From Candidatus Methylopumilus sp. (GTDB lineage Bacteria; Pseudomonadota; Gammaproteobacteria; Burkholderiales; Methylophilaceae): a DNA stretch of 64,000 nucleotides. Of the stretch, positions 16,461 to 27,066 are shown piece by piece; positions within the stretch are counted from its first letter, which is position 1, and every line of letters begins with the position of its first letter. The notes under the pieces are model-generated. The model did no database searches. It was not told the DNA's origin and saw only the letters and a program-made list of their open reading frames with translations. The DNA lies in NCBI GenBank assembly GCA_024640945.1, contig JAHEEA010000001.1:62001-126000 (forward strand), given 5' to 3'. Both the position numbers and the translations under genes were made by a program.

Positions 16461-19400
16461 TTAATTAATAAACTTTCTTGCATTTCTAAACATTCTAATC
16501 CATGCACCATCTTCACCCCATGCATCTGGATGCCAAGAGTTTTGTACAGTACGGAAAACACGTTCCGGATGCGGCATCATAATACTAAAACGCCCGTCCT
16601 GCGTAGTTAATCCTGTAATTCCTTGAACTGATCCATTTGGATTAAATGGATACACTTCAGTTGCAATGCCAGCATTATCTACAAAACGCATCGTCACTAA
16701 TTGATCAGCAACAACTGAATTGACAGCAGATTGTGAAGAAAATTCCGCAAAACCTTCACCATGTGCAACAGCAATAGGCATACGGCTTCCAGCCATACCT
16801 GCAAAGAATAGTGATGGGGACTCCTGCACTTCCACCATTGCAAAACGTGCTTCAAACTGCTCGGATTTGTTACGGACAAAATGTGGCCATTGCTCTGCGC
16901 CAGGAATAATACTGTGTAAATTACTCATCATCTGGCAACCATTACAGATGCCTAATGAGAATGAATCTTGGCGTTGGAAGAATGCTGAGAACTCATCTCT
17001 CGCACGCGAATTAAACAAAATAGACTTCGCCCAGCCCTCACCAGCGCCCAATACATCGCCATATGAGAAACCGCCGCAAGCCACAAAACCAGCAAACGCT
17101 TTTAAGCTAACGCGACCACTAATGATATCGCTCATATGAACGTCATAAGTAGCGAATCCTGCACGGTCAAAAGCAGCAGCCATTTCAGTCTGACCATTCA
17201 CCCCTTGCTCACGCAAGATCGCTATTTTAGGACGTACGCCAGTAGCGATATAAGGTGCAGCAACGTTTTCACTTGGGTCAAATGTTAGTTTTGCATGCAA
17301 GCCCGCATCTGATTTATTCAAGATACGATCGTATTCTTGCTGAGCACATACTGGGTTATCACGCATTTTTTGCATTTGATATGTCGTTTCAGACCATGCA
17401 CGATGCAAATCAACACGAGAAGCTTCAAATACCGCTTTACCAGCTTGCCTAATCACAATTTCATCACCAACGGTCACGTCACCAATAACATGAATGCAAT
17501 TTGGCAACGCCTCTTTTAAACTCAATGCAATTACATCAGCATCAGATGCGCGCACTTGAACAACAGCGCCTAACTCTTCGTTATACACTACACTTGCAAC
17601 ATTTCCAGCTAATCCATCAAGATTAACATTTAAGCCACAATGTCCTGCAAAGGCCATTTCAACAAGCGTTGAAAACAAACCACCATCTGAACGGTCATGA
17701 TAAGCAAGCAATTTGCCGTCTGCATTCAAGCGTTGAATTGCAGCAAAAAAGTTTTTTAAACGACCCGCGTCATCAACGTCTGGTGCTTGATTGCCTACAG
17801 CACCATACACTTGCGCCAAGGCTGAACCACCCATACGGTTTTTACCTGCGCCCAAGTCAATCAAAATGAGCTTGGTATCGCCTAAGTCTGTTCTTAATTG
17901 TGGCGTTAGTGTTTTACGTGCATCGGTGGTTGCAGCAAAAGCGGTAACAACGAGTGAAATTGGTGATGTCACAGCTTTCTTCTCACCTGACTCATCCCAT
18001 ACTGTCTTCATAGACATAGAATCTTTACCAACGGGAATGCTGATACCTAGCGCAGGACATAACTCCATACCCACTGCCTTAACAGTATCAAACAATGCTG
18101 CATCTTCACCTGGGTGACCGGCTGGGGCCATCCAGTTTGCAGATAATTTCAAGTCACCAATATCATTAATTAAACTTGCAGCAATATTGGTGATTGATTC
18201 GCCAATGGCCATGCGGCCTGAAGCTGGCGCATCAATTAAAGCTAAAGGTGCTTTTTCACCAATCGCAAAGGCCTCACCTTGATAAGTCTCATAACCAGCA
18301 AGCGTTACCGCAACGTCGGCCACTGGGATTTGCCAAGGACCCACCATCTGATCTCGAGCGATTAAACCTGTAACAGAACGATCGCCAATGGTGATTAAGA
18401 ACGTTTTATCAGCAACGCCTGGCAGCCTTAGAACGCGATCAGCCGCATCTTTTAAGTTGATAGCCTCAGTATTAAACTCGGCTAACTCACGTTTAGCGTG
18501 TTTAACATCACGTAACATTTTAGGAGGCTTACCCAGTAAAACAGACAAGTCCATATCTACTGGCTTATTCTCAAAGTGCGCATCAGCCACAGTTAAATGA
18601 CGCTCTTCTGTGGCCTCACCCACCACAGCAAACGGACAACGCTCACGCTCACAAATCTCAGCAAATACAGCTAAGTTTTCTTTAGCGACTGCCATCACAT
18701 AACGCTCTTGCGCTTCATTGCTCCAAAGTTCGCGCGGAGACATTCCTGGCTCTTCATTATGGACATCACGCAATTGGAATAAGGCACCAACGCCTGCATC
18801 ATTCACTAATTCAGGGAACGCATTTGAAATACCACCCGCACCAACATCATGAATACTTAAAATTGGGTTTTTATCGCCTAACTGCCAACAACGGTCAATC
18901 ACCTCTTGCGCGCGACGCTCAAGCTCTGGATTACCTCGTTGCACTGAGTCAAAATCTAAGTTCTCAGCATTTGAACCTGTATCCATACTAGATGCAGCAC
19001 CACCGCCTAGGCCAATTAACATCGCTGGGCCGCCCAACTGAATCAGGCAAGCACCTGCCGGAATAGGATTCTTTTTAGAATGCTTTGCTGAAATATTACC
19101 TACGCCACCAGCCAACATGATTGGCTTATGGTAACCACGCACCTCACCAGCAGATTCCAATTCAAAAGTTCGGAAGTAACCTGCAATATTAGGACGACCG
19201 AATTCATTGTTATAAGCCGCGCCACCAAGTGGTCCATCTATCATAATTTGCAAAGGCGAAGCGGTACGTGAAGGTTTTCCGTAATTGCCTTCCCATGGCT
19301 GTTCAAAACCAGGGATATTCAAATTAGACACTGAAAAACCAGTTAAGCCAGCCTTGGGCTTGGAGCCACTACCTGTTGCACCTTCATCACGAATTTCACC

Positions 19401-20363
19401 ACCAGCACCTGTAGCCGCACCAGCAAATGGCGAAATAGCTGTTGGGTGATTGTGCGTTTCAACTTTCATCAAATAATGCATTTCTTCTTCGATGAAGCCA
19501 TAAGCACCATCTGCTTGTGGATAAAAACGCTTTGTTTTCTTACCAGCAGAACCAGCAACAATAGAAGCATTATCTGAATAGGCAACCACAGTGCTGCCTG
19601 GGTTGAGCTTGTGAGTATTACGAATCATGCCAAAAAGTGATTGTGCTTGTGGCAAGTCATCGACCACCCAATCAGCATTAAAGATTTTGTGACGACAATG
19701 CTCAGAATTCGCTTGTGCAAACATCATCAATTCAACGTCAGTTGGATTACGACCAATACGCACAAAATTCTCTAGCAAATAATCCACTTCATCTGGTGAC
19801 AAAGCCAATCCCAGGTCAAGATTCGCTTGATTAAGTGCAGCTTGGCCACCCTTCAATATATCCACAGAATTCAAAGGTGTTGGCTGAGCTTGATGATATA
19901 ACTTGCTTGCATCGTCTATGTTTGAAAATACTGCCTCAGTCATACGATCATGAATCGCAGCCTTAAGCGCAAGCTTTTCAGCATTAGTCAAAGCTTGGCC
20001 ATCTTGCTTGCGCGCATAATAAGCAATACCACGTTCGATTCGTTGCATCTGAGCCAAACCACAATGTTTAGCAATGTCAGTCGCACGCGAAGCCCAAGGT
20101 GAGATCGTACCTGGACGTGGAATCACTAAAAACAATTCACCCACGGGTAACTCTTCAGCCATTTTTGGACCGTAAGTCAAAATTTTGGAGAGTGTCTCTA
20201 ATTGACCATCATTCAAATCGCCATCGCTCCAAGCGAAATGCCAAAAATCAGCGTGCAAGTGGCTAATTTGAGGCGCCGTTGTTTTTAATGCCGCAAGAAT
20301 TTTTTCAAGTCTAAATGGAGAAAGCGCAGAGCTGCCGCGTAAACTAATCATGGTTGGATGCAT
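16461..20363 (-). CDS. purL: Phosphoribosylformylglycinamidine synthase
   Basis: The 1300-residue large-type PurL, the ATP- and glutamine-dependent fourth step of purine synthesis. The N-terminal domain begins [15 protein letters not shown]. The central synthetase halves carry [18 protein letters not shown] and [15 protein letters not shown]. The C-terminal glutamine amidotransferase has the nucleophile motif [11 protein letters not shown] and the His/Glu pair in MPHPERVFR. Length is normal. The ATG at 20351 (MISLRGSS) matches the family start equally well or better than the one at 20363, and neither has a strong ribosome site. The gene stands alone, divergent from aat. Confidence 0.98.
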   Translation of the reverse strand: MHPTMISLRGSSALSPFRLEKILAALKTTAPQISHLHADFWHFAWSDGDLNDGQLETLSKILTYGPKMAEELPVGELFLVIPRPGTISPWASRATDIAKHCGLAQMQRIERGIAYYARKQDGQALTNAEKLALKAAIHDRMTEAVFSNIDDASKLYHQAQPTPLNSVDILKGGQAALNQANLDLGLALSPDEVDYLLENFVRIGRNPTDVELMMFAQANSEHCRHKIFNADWVVDDLPQAQSLFGMIRNTHKLNPGSTVVAYSDNASIVAGSAGKKTKRFYPQADGAYGFIEEEMHYLMKVETHNHPTAISPFAGAATGAGGEIRDEGATGSGSKPKAGLTGFSVSNLNIPGFEQPWEGNYGKPSRTASPLQIMIDGPLGGAAYNNEFGRPNIAGYFRTFELESAGEVRGYHKPIMLAGGVGNISAKHSKKNPIPAGACLIQLGGPAMLIGLGGGAASSMDTGSNAENLDFDSVQRGNPELERRAQEVIDRCWQLGDKNPILSIHDVGAGGISNAFPELVNDAGVGALFQLRDVHNEEPGMSPRELWSNEAQERYVMAVAKENLAVFAEICERERCPFAVVGEATEERHLTVADAHFENKPVDMDLSVLLGKPPKMLRDVKHAKRELAEFNTEAINLKDAADRVLRLPGVADKTFLITIGDRSVTGLIARDQMVGPWQIPVADVAVTLAGYETYQGEAFAIGEKAPLALIDAPASGRMAIGESITNIAASLINDIGDLKLSANWMAPAGHPGEDAALFDTVKAVGMELCPALGISIPVGKDSMSMKTVWDESGEKKAVTSPISLVVTAFAATTDARKTLTPQLRTDLGDTKLILIDLGAGKNRMGGSALAQVYGAVGNQAPDVDDAGRLKNFFAAIQRLNADGKLLAYHDRSDGGLFSTLVEMAFAGHCGLNVNLDGLAGNVASVVYNEELGAVVQVRASDADVIALSLKEALPNCIHVIGDVTVGDEIVIRQAGKAVFEASRVDLHRAWSETTYQMQKMRDNPVCAQQEYDRILNKSDAGLHAKLTFDPSENVAAPYIATGVRPKIAILREQGVNGQTEMAAAFDRAGFATYDVHMSDIISGRVSLKAFAGFVACGGFSYGDVLGAGEGWAKSILFNSRARDEFSAFFQRQDSFSLGICNGCQMMSNLHSIIPGAEQWPHFVRNKSEQFEARFAMVEVQESPSLFFAGMAGSRMPIAVAHGEGFAEFSSQSAVNSVVADQLVTMRFVDNAGIATEVYPFNPNGSVQGITGLTTQDGRFSIMMPHPERVFRTVQNSWHPDAWGEDGAWIRMFRNARKFIN

Positions 20364-20541
20364 GGATTAAGCGATGAAATGGTAAAAAAGCATATTTTAC
20401 CCGAAATCAGCCTGAATAATCCGCGTGACTTTTGTTTTATTACAGGTGATTTTGATATCTTAAAATCAGTCTCGCAAAAAATTTTAGCCTCTAAGAAATA
20501 AACAATATGAATACTTATCGTAGCAATATAAAATTTGAACA

Positions 20542-21231
20542 ATGACAGGTAATTACTACCAATTCCCTCAGGGTCGTGTTGCGGCTCTGGACTTAGATGA
20601 CGATTTTCCACCTCTAAACCAAGCGCTAACAGAACCCAACGGTTTACTTGCAATTGGTGGAGACCTATCTATTAATCGATTAATCAGTGCATATCAACAA
20701 GGAATATTTCCCTGGTTCAGTGAAGGAGAACCCGTTCTTTGGTGGAGCCCAAACCCAAGAATGGTGTTAGTACCTAAGCAATTAAAAGTATCTAAATCAT
20801 TATCTAAACGAATTAAGAAAAAAGATTATGAAATTAGATTTAATACTGACTTTCGAAAAGTAATGGAATATTGCGCTTCAACACACAGAATTGGGCAAGA
20901 TGGCACTTGGATTACAGAAAGCATTATTGATGCCTACTACGCACTTCACGAAGCAGGCTTAGCCATTAGCGCAGAGACCTGGATAGATAAGCAATTAGTG
21001 GGTGGCTTATACGGTGTAAAGTTGGGAAATATGTTTTATGGAGAATCAATGTTTCACCATGTAACCGATGCATCTAAAATCAGTTTTGTGCACATGGTGC
21101 AACATTTGGAAAGTATTGGCGTAGAACTCATTGACTGCCAAATGAAAACCAGCCATCTTAGCTCGTTCGGCGCTAAAGAAATCAGCCGCAATGACTTTAT
21201 CATCCAACTTAAAAAATTGATCCATGCATGA
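20542..21231 (+). CDS. aat: Leucyl/phenylalanyl-tRNA-protein transferase
   Basis: A 229-residue Aat that adds Leu or Phe to proteins with N-terminal Arg or Lys, marking them for ClpAP through the N-end rule. Family motifs are complete: the N-terminal FPPLNQALTEPNGLLAIGGDLS, then YQQGIFPWFSEGEPVLWWSPNPRMVL, WITESIIDAYYALHEAGLA and the closing GGLYGVKLGNMFYGESMFH. Length is normal. It overlaps the bpt gene by four bases (ATGA), so the two N-end-rule transferases are translated as a coupled pair. Confidence 0.97.
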   Translation: MTGNYYQFPQGRVAALDLDDDFPPLNQALTEPNGLLAIGGDLSINRLISAYQQGIFPWFSEGEPVLWWSPNPRMVLVPKQLKVSKSLSKRIKKKDYEIRFNTDFRKVMEYCASTHRIGQDGTWITESIIDAYYALHEAGLAISAETWIDKQLVGGLYGVKLGNMFYGESMFHHVTDASKISFVHMVQHLESIGVELIDCQMKTSHLSSFGAKEISRNDFIIQLKKLIHA

Positions 21232-21959
21232 CCAAACCTATCGAAAATGAGCTACAAAAAATTCAGTTCTACGTAACTGCGCCTTACCCTTGCAGCTATT
21301 TAAGCGATCAACTCGCGCAATCGCTGATTGCCACACCGCAACATTTAGTTGATGCCCATCAATATAGTGGATTAATACAACAAGGCTTTAGACGTAGTGG
21401 TAGCTTTGTCTATAGACCTCATTGTGAAAACTGCAATGCATGCATCCCTGTTCGCCTGCCAGTGAATGTGTTTAAACCCTCACGCAGCCAAAAAAGGGCT
21501 TTTAAAGCCCATGGTGCTCTAGAAGTCAGCATTCATGATATTGGTTTTGAGCAAGCACATTTTTCTCTTTATAAGCTTTATCAGGCGAGTAGACATGAAG
21601 CAGATTTAGAACAAGAAACTGCTGAGCAATACCAAAACTTTTTAGCGAAAAGTAATGTTGACAGTGTTTTTATCACTTTCAAAGAACAAGGCATTCTCAA
21701 AATGGTGAGCGTGATTGATATTATTGAGGATGGTATTTCAGCTGTTTACACTTTTTACGACACGGAAGATAAGCAAGCAAGTTACGGCACCTATAGCGTG
21801 ATGTGGCTGATTGCTTGGTGCCAACGCTTAGGACTCCCTTATTTATACTTAGGCTATTGGATTAAAAACAGTCGAAAAATGGCTTACAAGCAAAAATTTG
21901 AACCTCAAGAAGCGCTCATCGACGGCGAATGGCAAATCATCAAACACTCACAAACCTAG
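21228..21959 (+). CDS. bpt: Aspartate/glutamate leucyltransferase
   Basis: A 243-residue Bpt/Ate-family transferase that puts leucine on proteins with N-terminal Asp or Glu. The N-terminal cysteine region HCENCNACIPVRLPV, typical of the arginyltransferase fold, and the C-terminal segment YLGYWIKNSRKMAYKQKFEPQE are clear. It overlaps aat by four bases. Bacteria that have both genes can send both basic and acidic N-termini to ClpAP or ClpSAP. The length and start are normal. Confidence 0.96.
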   Translation: MTKPIENELQKIQFYVTAPYPCSYLSDQLAQSLIATPQHLVDAHQYSGLIQQGFRRSGSFVYRPHCENCNACIPVRLPVNVFKPSRSQKRAFKAHGALEVSIHDIGFEQAHFSLYKLYQASRHEADLEQETAEQYQNFLAKSNVDSVFITFKEQGILKMVSVIDIIEDGISAVYTFYDTEDKQASYGTYSVMWLIAWCQRLGLPYLYLGYWIKNSRKMAYKQKFEPQEALIDGEWQIIKHSQT

Positions 21960-22062
21960 CGCCAAGTCGTTGCATCGCTATAAAACAGGCAATCTAAACG
22001 ATGCAATGCTACAATTCTGCCTTTAATGCAAACTCATTATTTCAGAAAAGCATCGTTTGAAA

Positions 22063-22950
22063 ATGCAGCTCAATAAAGTTCTTATTTTTGGTGTTGGCCT
22101 TATCGGCGGATCACTAGCACTTGCCCTAAAAAAAGCAGGGGTTGCTACGCATATCGTAGGTATAGGTCGCAATCAAGATTCATTAAAAACAGCCCTATCA
22201 CTAGGGGTAATTGATGAAGCACAAACAGATATAGAGCATGCGATGCAAGGTGCTGATATCGTTGTAATTGCAACACCTGTTGCGCAAACACCAGAAATTC
22301 TTGCTGCAATCGCTCCTCACCTTAAAGCCGATACAATCATTACCGATGCCGGTAGTACAAAGTCAGATATTGCAGGCTATGTGGCAAATGCAGCACAAAA
22401 TATCACTCCAGCATTACTGAGTCAATTTGTTGGTGGGCATCCTATTGCGGGCGCTGAAAAAAGTGGCGTAAGCGCTGCTAACGCGGATTTATTTTTCGGA
22501 AAAATTGTAGTTCTGACCCCTAACGAACAAACATCCAAACAGGCTTTATCTAAAGTCCGCGCATTATGGGAGGCCACAGGAGCCAATGTTTCAGAAATGA
22601 GTGCTGAAGCACACGATCAGATTTTCGCAGCTGTGAGTCATTTACCGCACTTACTGGCATTCGCTTTAGTGGATGATTTAGCTAATCGCAAAAATTCACA
22701 ACAATTGTTCGACTTTGCTGCGAGCGGTTTTAGAGACTTCACGAGAATCGCTGGAAGCTCGCCAGAAATGTGGCGAGATATTAGTTTAGCCAATAGAGAA
22801 GCACTTTTAAGTGAATTAGAAGCCTACCAATCAGAACTTAAGCTTCTACAAAAATTATTGAAAAATAAAGATGGGGCTGGTTTAGAAGCACTTTTTGAGA
22901 GCGCCAGCAATGCACGTAATGCATGGGCGAAACACAGAGAATCACAATAA
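22063..22950 (+). CDS. tyrA: Prephenate dehydrogenase
   Basis: A 295-residue NAD-dependent TyrA of the tyrosine branch. The Rossmann motif VLIFGVGLIGGSLALAL opens the protein, and SHLPHLLAFALVDD and FAASGFRDFTRIAGSSPEMW mark the C-terminal dimerisation helices. The ORF track uses a TTG at 22057; the ATG two codons later is preferred. It is a stand-alone dehydrogenase with no fused chorismate mutase or aroA domain. aroA follows after six bases and cmk after that, the usual betaproteobacterial order. Confidence 0.94.
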   Translation: MQLNKVLIFGVGLIGGSLALALKKAGVATHIVGIGRNQDSLKTALSLGVIDEAQTDIEHAMQGADIVVIATPVAQTPEILAAIAPHLKADTIITDAGSTKSDIAGYVANAAQNITPALLSQFVGGHPIAGAEKSGVSAANADLFFGKIVVLTPNEQTSKQALSKVRALWEATGANVSEMSAEAHDQIFAAVSHLPHLLAFALVDDLANRKNSQQLFDFAASGFRDFTRIAGSSPEMWRDISLANREALLSELEAYQSELKLLQKLLKNKDGAGLEALFESASNARNAWAKHRESQ

Positions 22951-22956
22951 GTCATT

Positions 22957-24249
22957 ATGGAATTTATTAACTTAAAAGCCGCCAAGCAAGTTTCAGGTCG
23001 AATTAAGCTGCCTGGATCCAAAAGCATTTCCAATCGCACCTTATTACTTGCCGCCTTTTCAAACGGTGTCACTGACATATTGGACTTATTAGCCTCGGAC
23101 GATACGGCTCGCATGCTAGAAGCCTTGTCAGTGCTGGGCGTTCTCATGGAAGAAATCGGTGATAACAACTGGCGCGTAACTGGTAATGGCGGCAATGTAT
23201 CAGTTAAACAAGCGGATTTGTTTTTAGGCAACGCAGGTACCGCATTTAGACCGCTAACAGCAGCATTAGCAATGTCACAAGGGAATTACACACTTTCCGG
23301 AATTCCTCGCATGCACGAACGTCCTATCGGCGATTTAGTAGACGCGCTTGCACAAGCCGGTGCGCACATTGAGTATCTTGGCAACAAAGGCTTTCCGCCA
23401 CTTAAGATTTCGCCAGCACAAATTCAATCTGCCCAAAGTATCAAAATTCGCGGGGACGTCTCCAGCCAATTCCTGACCGCATTATTGATGGCACTTCCAC
23501 TTACGGGACAGTCTTTCAAAATCGAAGTAGTCGGCGAGTTGATTTCTAAACCTTACATTAAAATCACACTCAATCTCATGGCGAGATTTGGCGTTCATGT
23601 AAAAAGAAATGGCTGGCAAGAATTTACTGTTCCAGCACAAACTCAATATCAAAGCCCAGGCAAAATCTATGTAGAAGGTGACGCGTCATCTGCTTCTTAT
23701 TTTATTGCAGCTGGCGCAGTGGCTTCTGATGGAAAGGGGCTGCTTATAGAGGGCGTCTCAAAAAACAGCATTCAAGGCGATATTAAGTTTGCAGATGAAG
23801 TCGAAAAAATGGGCGCCAAAATCGAATACGGCGAAAACCACATCATTGCCAAAGCTGCTTCAGGAAAATTAAAAGCGATAAATTTGGATTGCAATCACAT
23901 TCCAGATGCAGCAATGACATTAGCCATTCTGGCTTTATTTGCAGAAGGCACCTCAACCTTACGAAACATTGCAAGCTGGCGCGTTAAAGAAACAGACCGT
24001 ATTAGTGCGATGGCAACCGAATTACGTAAGTTAGGAGCAATTGTCGAAGAAGGTCATGATTATATTTCAATTGCCCCACCAGAAAAAATAACCCCGAACG
24101 CAGTGATTGATACTTACGACGATCACAGAATGGCGATGTGTTTCTCATTAGTTAGCTTAGCTGGCGTGCCTATTACAATAAACGATCCAAAATGTGTAGC
24201 GAAAACATTCCCAGATTATTTTGAACGATTTGCAGAGATTGTTAATTAA
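22957..24249 (+). CDS. aroA: 3-phosphoshikimate 1-carboxyvinyltransferase (EPSP synthase)
   Basis: A 430-residue EPSP synthase, the sixth shikimate-pathway step. The signature segments are intact: [16 protein letters not shown] near residue 20, [16 protein letters not shown] near residue 90, and the C-terminal [20 protein letters not shown] with [11 protein letters not shown]. The alanine/glycine context around residue 90 is that of the common class I enzyme. It begins six bases after tyrA and its stop overlaps the cmk start by one base (TAATG). Confidence 0.97.
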   Translation: MEFINLKAAKQVSGRIKLPGSKSISNRTLLLAAFSNGVTDILDLLASDDTARMLEALSVLGVLMEEIGDNNWRVTGNGGNVSVKQADLFLGNAGTAFRPLTAALAMSQGNYTLSGIPRMHERPIGDLVDALAQAGAHIEYLGNKGFPPLKISPAQIQSAQSIKIRGDVSSQFLTALLMALPLTGQSFKIEVVGELISKPYIKITLNLMARFGVHVKRNGWQEFTVPAQTQYQSPGKIYVEGDASSASYFIAAGAVASDGKGLLIEGVSKNSIQGDIKFADEVEKMGAKIEYGENHIIAKAASGKLKAINLDCNHIPDAAMTLAILALFAEGTSTLRNIASWRVKETDRISAMATELRKLGAIVEEGHDYISIAPPEKITPNAVIDTYDDHRMAMCFSLVSLAGVPITINDPKCVAKTFPDYFERFAEIVN

Positions 24250-24914
24250 TGAATAACTCATCTATTCCAGTGATTGCAATTGACGGCCCTTCTGCTTCAG
24301 GAAAAGGCACTGTCGCTCAATTAGTCGCAGATAAGCTTGGCTATCATTACTTAGACTCTGGTGCCTTATATAGGATTGTTGCACTAGCCGCATTGAAACG
24401 TCATATCCCATGGGATAACGAAACAGCTTTAGCTGAAATGACGACATCACTAAAAATAGAATTTAAAGCAGCTGATATTTTCTTAAATGAGGAAAATGTC
24501 AGTGAACAAGTGCGGACTGAGCAAATGAGCCAAGGTGCATCACAAGTAGCCATTCATCCACGGGTTCGTCAAACACTTACTAAGCTGCAGCACAGCTTCA
24601 GAAAAAGTCCTGGTCTAGTAGCAGATGGTCGAGACATGGCGACTGTAATTTTTCCGGATGCAAAAACCAAAATCTTTCTAACAGCAAGTGCTGAAGTAAG
24701 AGCCGACAGACGTTACAAACAGCTACTCAATAAAGGCCTAGCAGCTGACCATGCCGCTATCCTAAAAGACTTGAAAGATCGTGATGCTAGAGACAAACAA
24801 AGAACTGTTGCGCCATTACAACAAGCGAGCGATGCACATTTATTAGAAACAAGCCAACTCAACATTGAGCAAGCTGTTGATAAAGCAATGAATTTTATCG
24901 CGCAAAGCGCTTAA
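24249..24914 (+). CDS. cmk: Cytidylate kinase
   Basis: A 221-residue CMP/dCMP kinase. The P-loop AIDGPSASGKGTVAQ lies at about residues 10-24. The dinucleotide-binding segment YLDSGALYR and the lid arginines in DLKDRDARDKQR match the family, as does the ADGRDMATVIFPDA motif. It is translated directly after aroA through a one-base overlap. rpsA follows 193 bases downstream after a leader with two hairpins, an order that is near-universal in betaproteobacteria and gammaproteobacteria. Confidence 0.97.
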   Translation: MNNSSIPVIAIDGPSASGKGTVAQLVADKLGYHYLDSGALYRIVALAALKRHIPWDNETALAEMTTSLKIEFKAADIFLNEENVSEQVRTEQMSQGASQVAIHPRVRQTLTKLQHSFRKSPGLVADGRDMATVIFPDAKTKIFLTASAEVRADRRYKQLLNKGLAADHAAILKDLKDRDARDKQRTVAPLQQASDAHLLETSQLNIEQAVDKAMNFIAQSA

Positions 24915-24980
24915 GACCCACTTCCACAGCGATCTCATCAAAATCAGACATTTAATTTTGACTATTTCTGCAATAGCCTA

Positions 24981-25009
24981 TTAATTAAATTGGATTTTTA
25001 TTGTAGAAT
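24981..25009 (+). promoter_or_regulatory. Possible rpsA promoter
   Basis: TTAATT and TAGAAT hexamers with a 17-base spacer lie about 100 bases before the rpsA start, upstream of the leader hairpins. The -35 match is weak. Confidence 0.35.
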
Positions 25010-25035
25010 TACGCCCTTATTTAAGATTTAAGGCG

Positions 25036-25088
25036 TTGTGAGCTCCTAAAGCTCACAATTTTATTAATTTACCCCACTGCACGGTGGG
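25036..25088 (+). promoter_or_regulatory. rpsA leader hairpins
   Basis: Two stems lie in the 5' leader of rpsA. The first is TTGTGAGCT / AGCTCACAA with a CCTAA loop (25036-25058), followed by TTTTA. The second is CCCAC / GTGGG with a 6-base loop (25073-25088), close before the start codon at 25108. Gammaproteobacterial rpsA leaders fold into hairpins through which S1 represses its own translation. Here the first stem could instead terminate cmk readthrough. Confidence 0.5.
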
Positions 25089-25107
25089 ATTATCTAGGTA
25101 ACTTTTA

Positions 25108-26607
25108 ATGGCTAACGTTTCAACCTCAACCTCAGAAAGCTTTGCAGCATTATTCGAGGAAAGCCTGGCTCGCCAGGAAATGCGTTCAGGTGAAGTAATC
25201 ACCGCAGAAGTAGTTTCAATTGATTCCGATTTCGTAGTAGTTAACGCAGGCCTCAAATCTGAGAGCGTGATTGATGCTAGCGAATTCTTAAACGACCGTG
25301 GCGAAATGGAAGTCCAAGTTGGCGATTTCGTTAAAGTTTGTATCGAATCATTAGAAGATGGCTACGGCTCAACAAAACTTTCACGCGAAAAAGCTAAACG
25401 CTTAGCTGCATGGCTAGATCTTGAAGAAGCGATGAATGAAGGTCGCATCATCAAAGGTATGGTAAATGGTCGCGTTAAAGGTGGTTTAACTGTAATGGTT
25501 AACGGCATCCGCGCATTCTTACCAGGTTCATTAGTTGATTTACGCCCAGTAAAAGATACAACACCATTCGAAAATAAAGAATGGGACTTTAAAGTCATCA
25601 AATTAGATCGTAAACGTAACAACGTAGTGGTTTCACGCCGCGCTGTTCTTGAAGTAAGCATGGGTGCTGACCGCGAAGCATTGATGGGTTCACTTAAAGA
25701 AGGTGCAGTTGTTAAGGGGGTTGTTAAAAACATCACTGACTACGGTGCATTCGTTGATTTGGGCGGCATCGATGGCTTGCTACACATCACTGACTTGGCA
25801 TGGCGCCGTGTTAAACACCCATCAGAAGTGTTAACTGTTGGTGAAGAAGTTGAAGCTAAGATCCTCAAATTTGATCAAGAGAAAAACCGTGTTTCACTAG
25901 GTATCAAACAATTAGGCGATGACCCATGGGTAGCATTAAGCCGCCGTTACCCAGCAAACACACGTTTGTTCGGTAAAGTAACTAACTTGACTGACTACGG
26001 TGCTTTCGTTGAAATCGAACCAGGTATCGAAGGTCTTGTTCACGTTTCAGAAATGGATTGGACTAACAAGAACGTTCACCCAGCTAAAATCGCTCAATTA
26101 GGTGACGAAGTTGAAGTAATGATTCTTGAGATTGATGAAGATCGTCGTCGCTTGTCATTGGGCATGAAACAATGCCAAACAAATCCTTGGGATGATTTTG
26201 CAATCAGCCATAAAAAAGGTGATCAAGTAAGCGGCCAAATCAAATCAATCACTGATTTCGGTGTATTCATTGGCTTGCCAGGTGGCATTGATGGTCTAGT
26301 TCACTTGTCAGACCTTTCATGGACACAAACTGGCGAAGAAGCAATCCGCAACTTCAAAAAAGGTGACGAATTGTCTGCTGTTGTATTAAGCATCGACGTT
26401 GAAAAAGAGCGCATTTCATTAGGCGTGAAACAATTGACTGCTGATCCATCAGGTGGATCTTCAGAAGAAAAAACTGAAGCTAAACCTAAAGCTAAATCTG
26501 CTAAAGCTAAAGAAGCTGCACAAGTGCCTGATGATGGTGCAACTGCAGGCACTACAAACCTTGGTGCATTGCTAAAAGCTAAACTAGACAGCAAAAACAA
26601 CGAATAA
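25108..26607 (+). CDS. rpsA: 30S ribosomal protein S1, five-domain form
   Basis: Ribosomal protein S1 binds mRNA at the 30S platform and lets structured or weak-SD messages be translated. At 499 residues it is clearly shorter than the usual 555-570. Five S1 (OB-fold) domains are visible, starting near residues 27, 112, 198, 285 and 371. Domains 3-5 show the strong TDYGAFV / TDFGVFI cores. After domain 5 (ISLGVKQL, about 436-443), where domain 6 should begin, there is a 35-residue Lys/Ala/Glu-rich linker ([15 protein letters not shown]), and then the normal C-terminal end [18 protein letters not shown]. The frame is intact, so this looks like a domain loss and not a frameshift. ihfB follows 11 bases later. 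Confidence 0.97.
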   Translation: MANVSTSTSESFAALFEESLARQEMRSGEVITAEVVSIDSDFVVVNAGLKSESVIDASEFLNDRGEMEVQVGDFVKVCIESLEDGYGSTKLSREKAKRLAAWLDLEEAMNEGRIIKGMVNGRVKGGLTVMVNGIRAFLPGSLVDLRPVKDTTPFENKEWDFKVIKLDRKRNNVVVSRRAVLEVSMGADREALMGSLKEGAVVKGVVKNITDYGAFVDLGGIDGLLHITDLAWRRVKHPSEVLTVGEEVEAKILKFDQEKNRVSLGIKQLGDDPWVALSRRYPANTRLFGKVTNLTDYGAFVEIEPGIEGLVHVSEMDWTNKNVHPAKIAQLGDEVEVMILEIDEDRRRLSLGMKQCQTNPWDDFAISHKKGDQVSGQIKSITDFGVFIGLPGGIDGLVHLSDLSWTQTGEEAIRNFKKGDELSAVVLSIDVEKERISLGVKQLTADPSGGSSEEKTEAKPKAKSAKAKEAAQVPDDGATAGTTNLGALLKAKLDSKNNE

Positions 26608-26618
26608 GGCAATTAGCC

Positions 26619-26900
26619 ATGACAAAATCAGAGCTCATTATTAATCTAGCTGCAAGATTTCCACAATTAGTAGTTAAGGATGCTGAACTTTCAGTAAAAG
26701 CAATCCTTGATTCTATGACTGACAATCTTGCTACTGGTGAACGTATCGAAATTCGAGGTTTTGGTAGCTTCAGTTTGAACTACCGTCCACCTCGTGTTGG
26801 TCGTAACCCAAAAACTGGTAGCAAAGTACAAGTACCTGCGAAACATGTACCTCACTTTAAAGCTGGTAAAGAGTTGCGTGAGCGCGTTGACTTGGCTTAA
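26619..26900 (+). CDS. ihfB: Integration host factor, beta subunit
   Basis: A 93-residue HU/IHF-family DNA-bending protein. The family signature [21 protein letters not shown] with the intercalating proline in the beta-arm is present, and the position directly after rpsA is the classical place of ihfB. IHF is a heterodimer with IhfA, encoded elsewhere, and shapes promoters, recombination sites and origins. It starts 11 bases after the rpsA stop and is followed by a strong terminator. Confidence 0.95.
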   Translation: MTKSELIINLAARFPQLVVKDAELSVKAILDSMTDNLATGERIEIRGFGSFSLNYRPPRVGRNPKTGSKVQVPAKHVPHFKAGKELRERVDLA

Positions 26901-26924
26901 TTATTCAAGCACTAAGTAAAAACT

Positions 26925-26960
26925 AACGGCGTTAATCCAAATCGGGTTAACGCCGTTTTT
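26925..26960 (+). terminator. Intrinsic terminator after ihfB
   Basis: An 11-bp perfect stem, AACGGCGTTAA and TTAACGCCGTT, followed by TTT. It lies 25 bases after ihfB and ends the rpsA-ihfB unit. Confidence 0.9.
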
Positions 26961-27066
26961 ATTGGTGGTTTACTTATGTTTTTACCTAGCCCTTTTTACT
27001 CAGCCCCAGTAAAATTATGCTTAATTGATTCTTTAAACTCACCCACTTAAACAAGGCAACATAACA

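Noticed and set aside
22824-23231. 135-residue minus ORF across the tyrA-aroA junction
   Set aside because: It overlaps two well-supported genes on the other strand and shows no domain.
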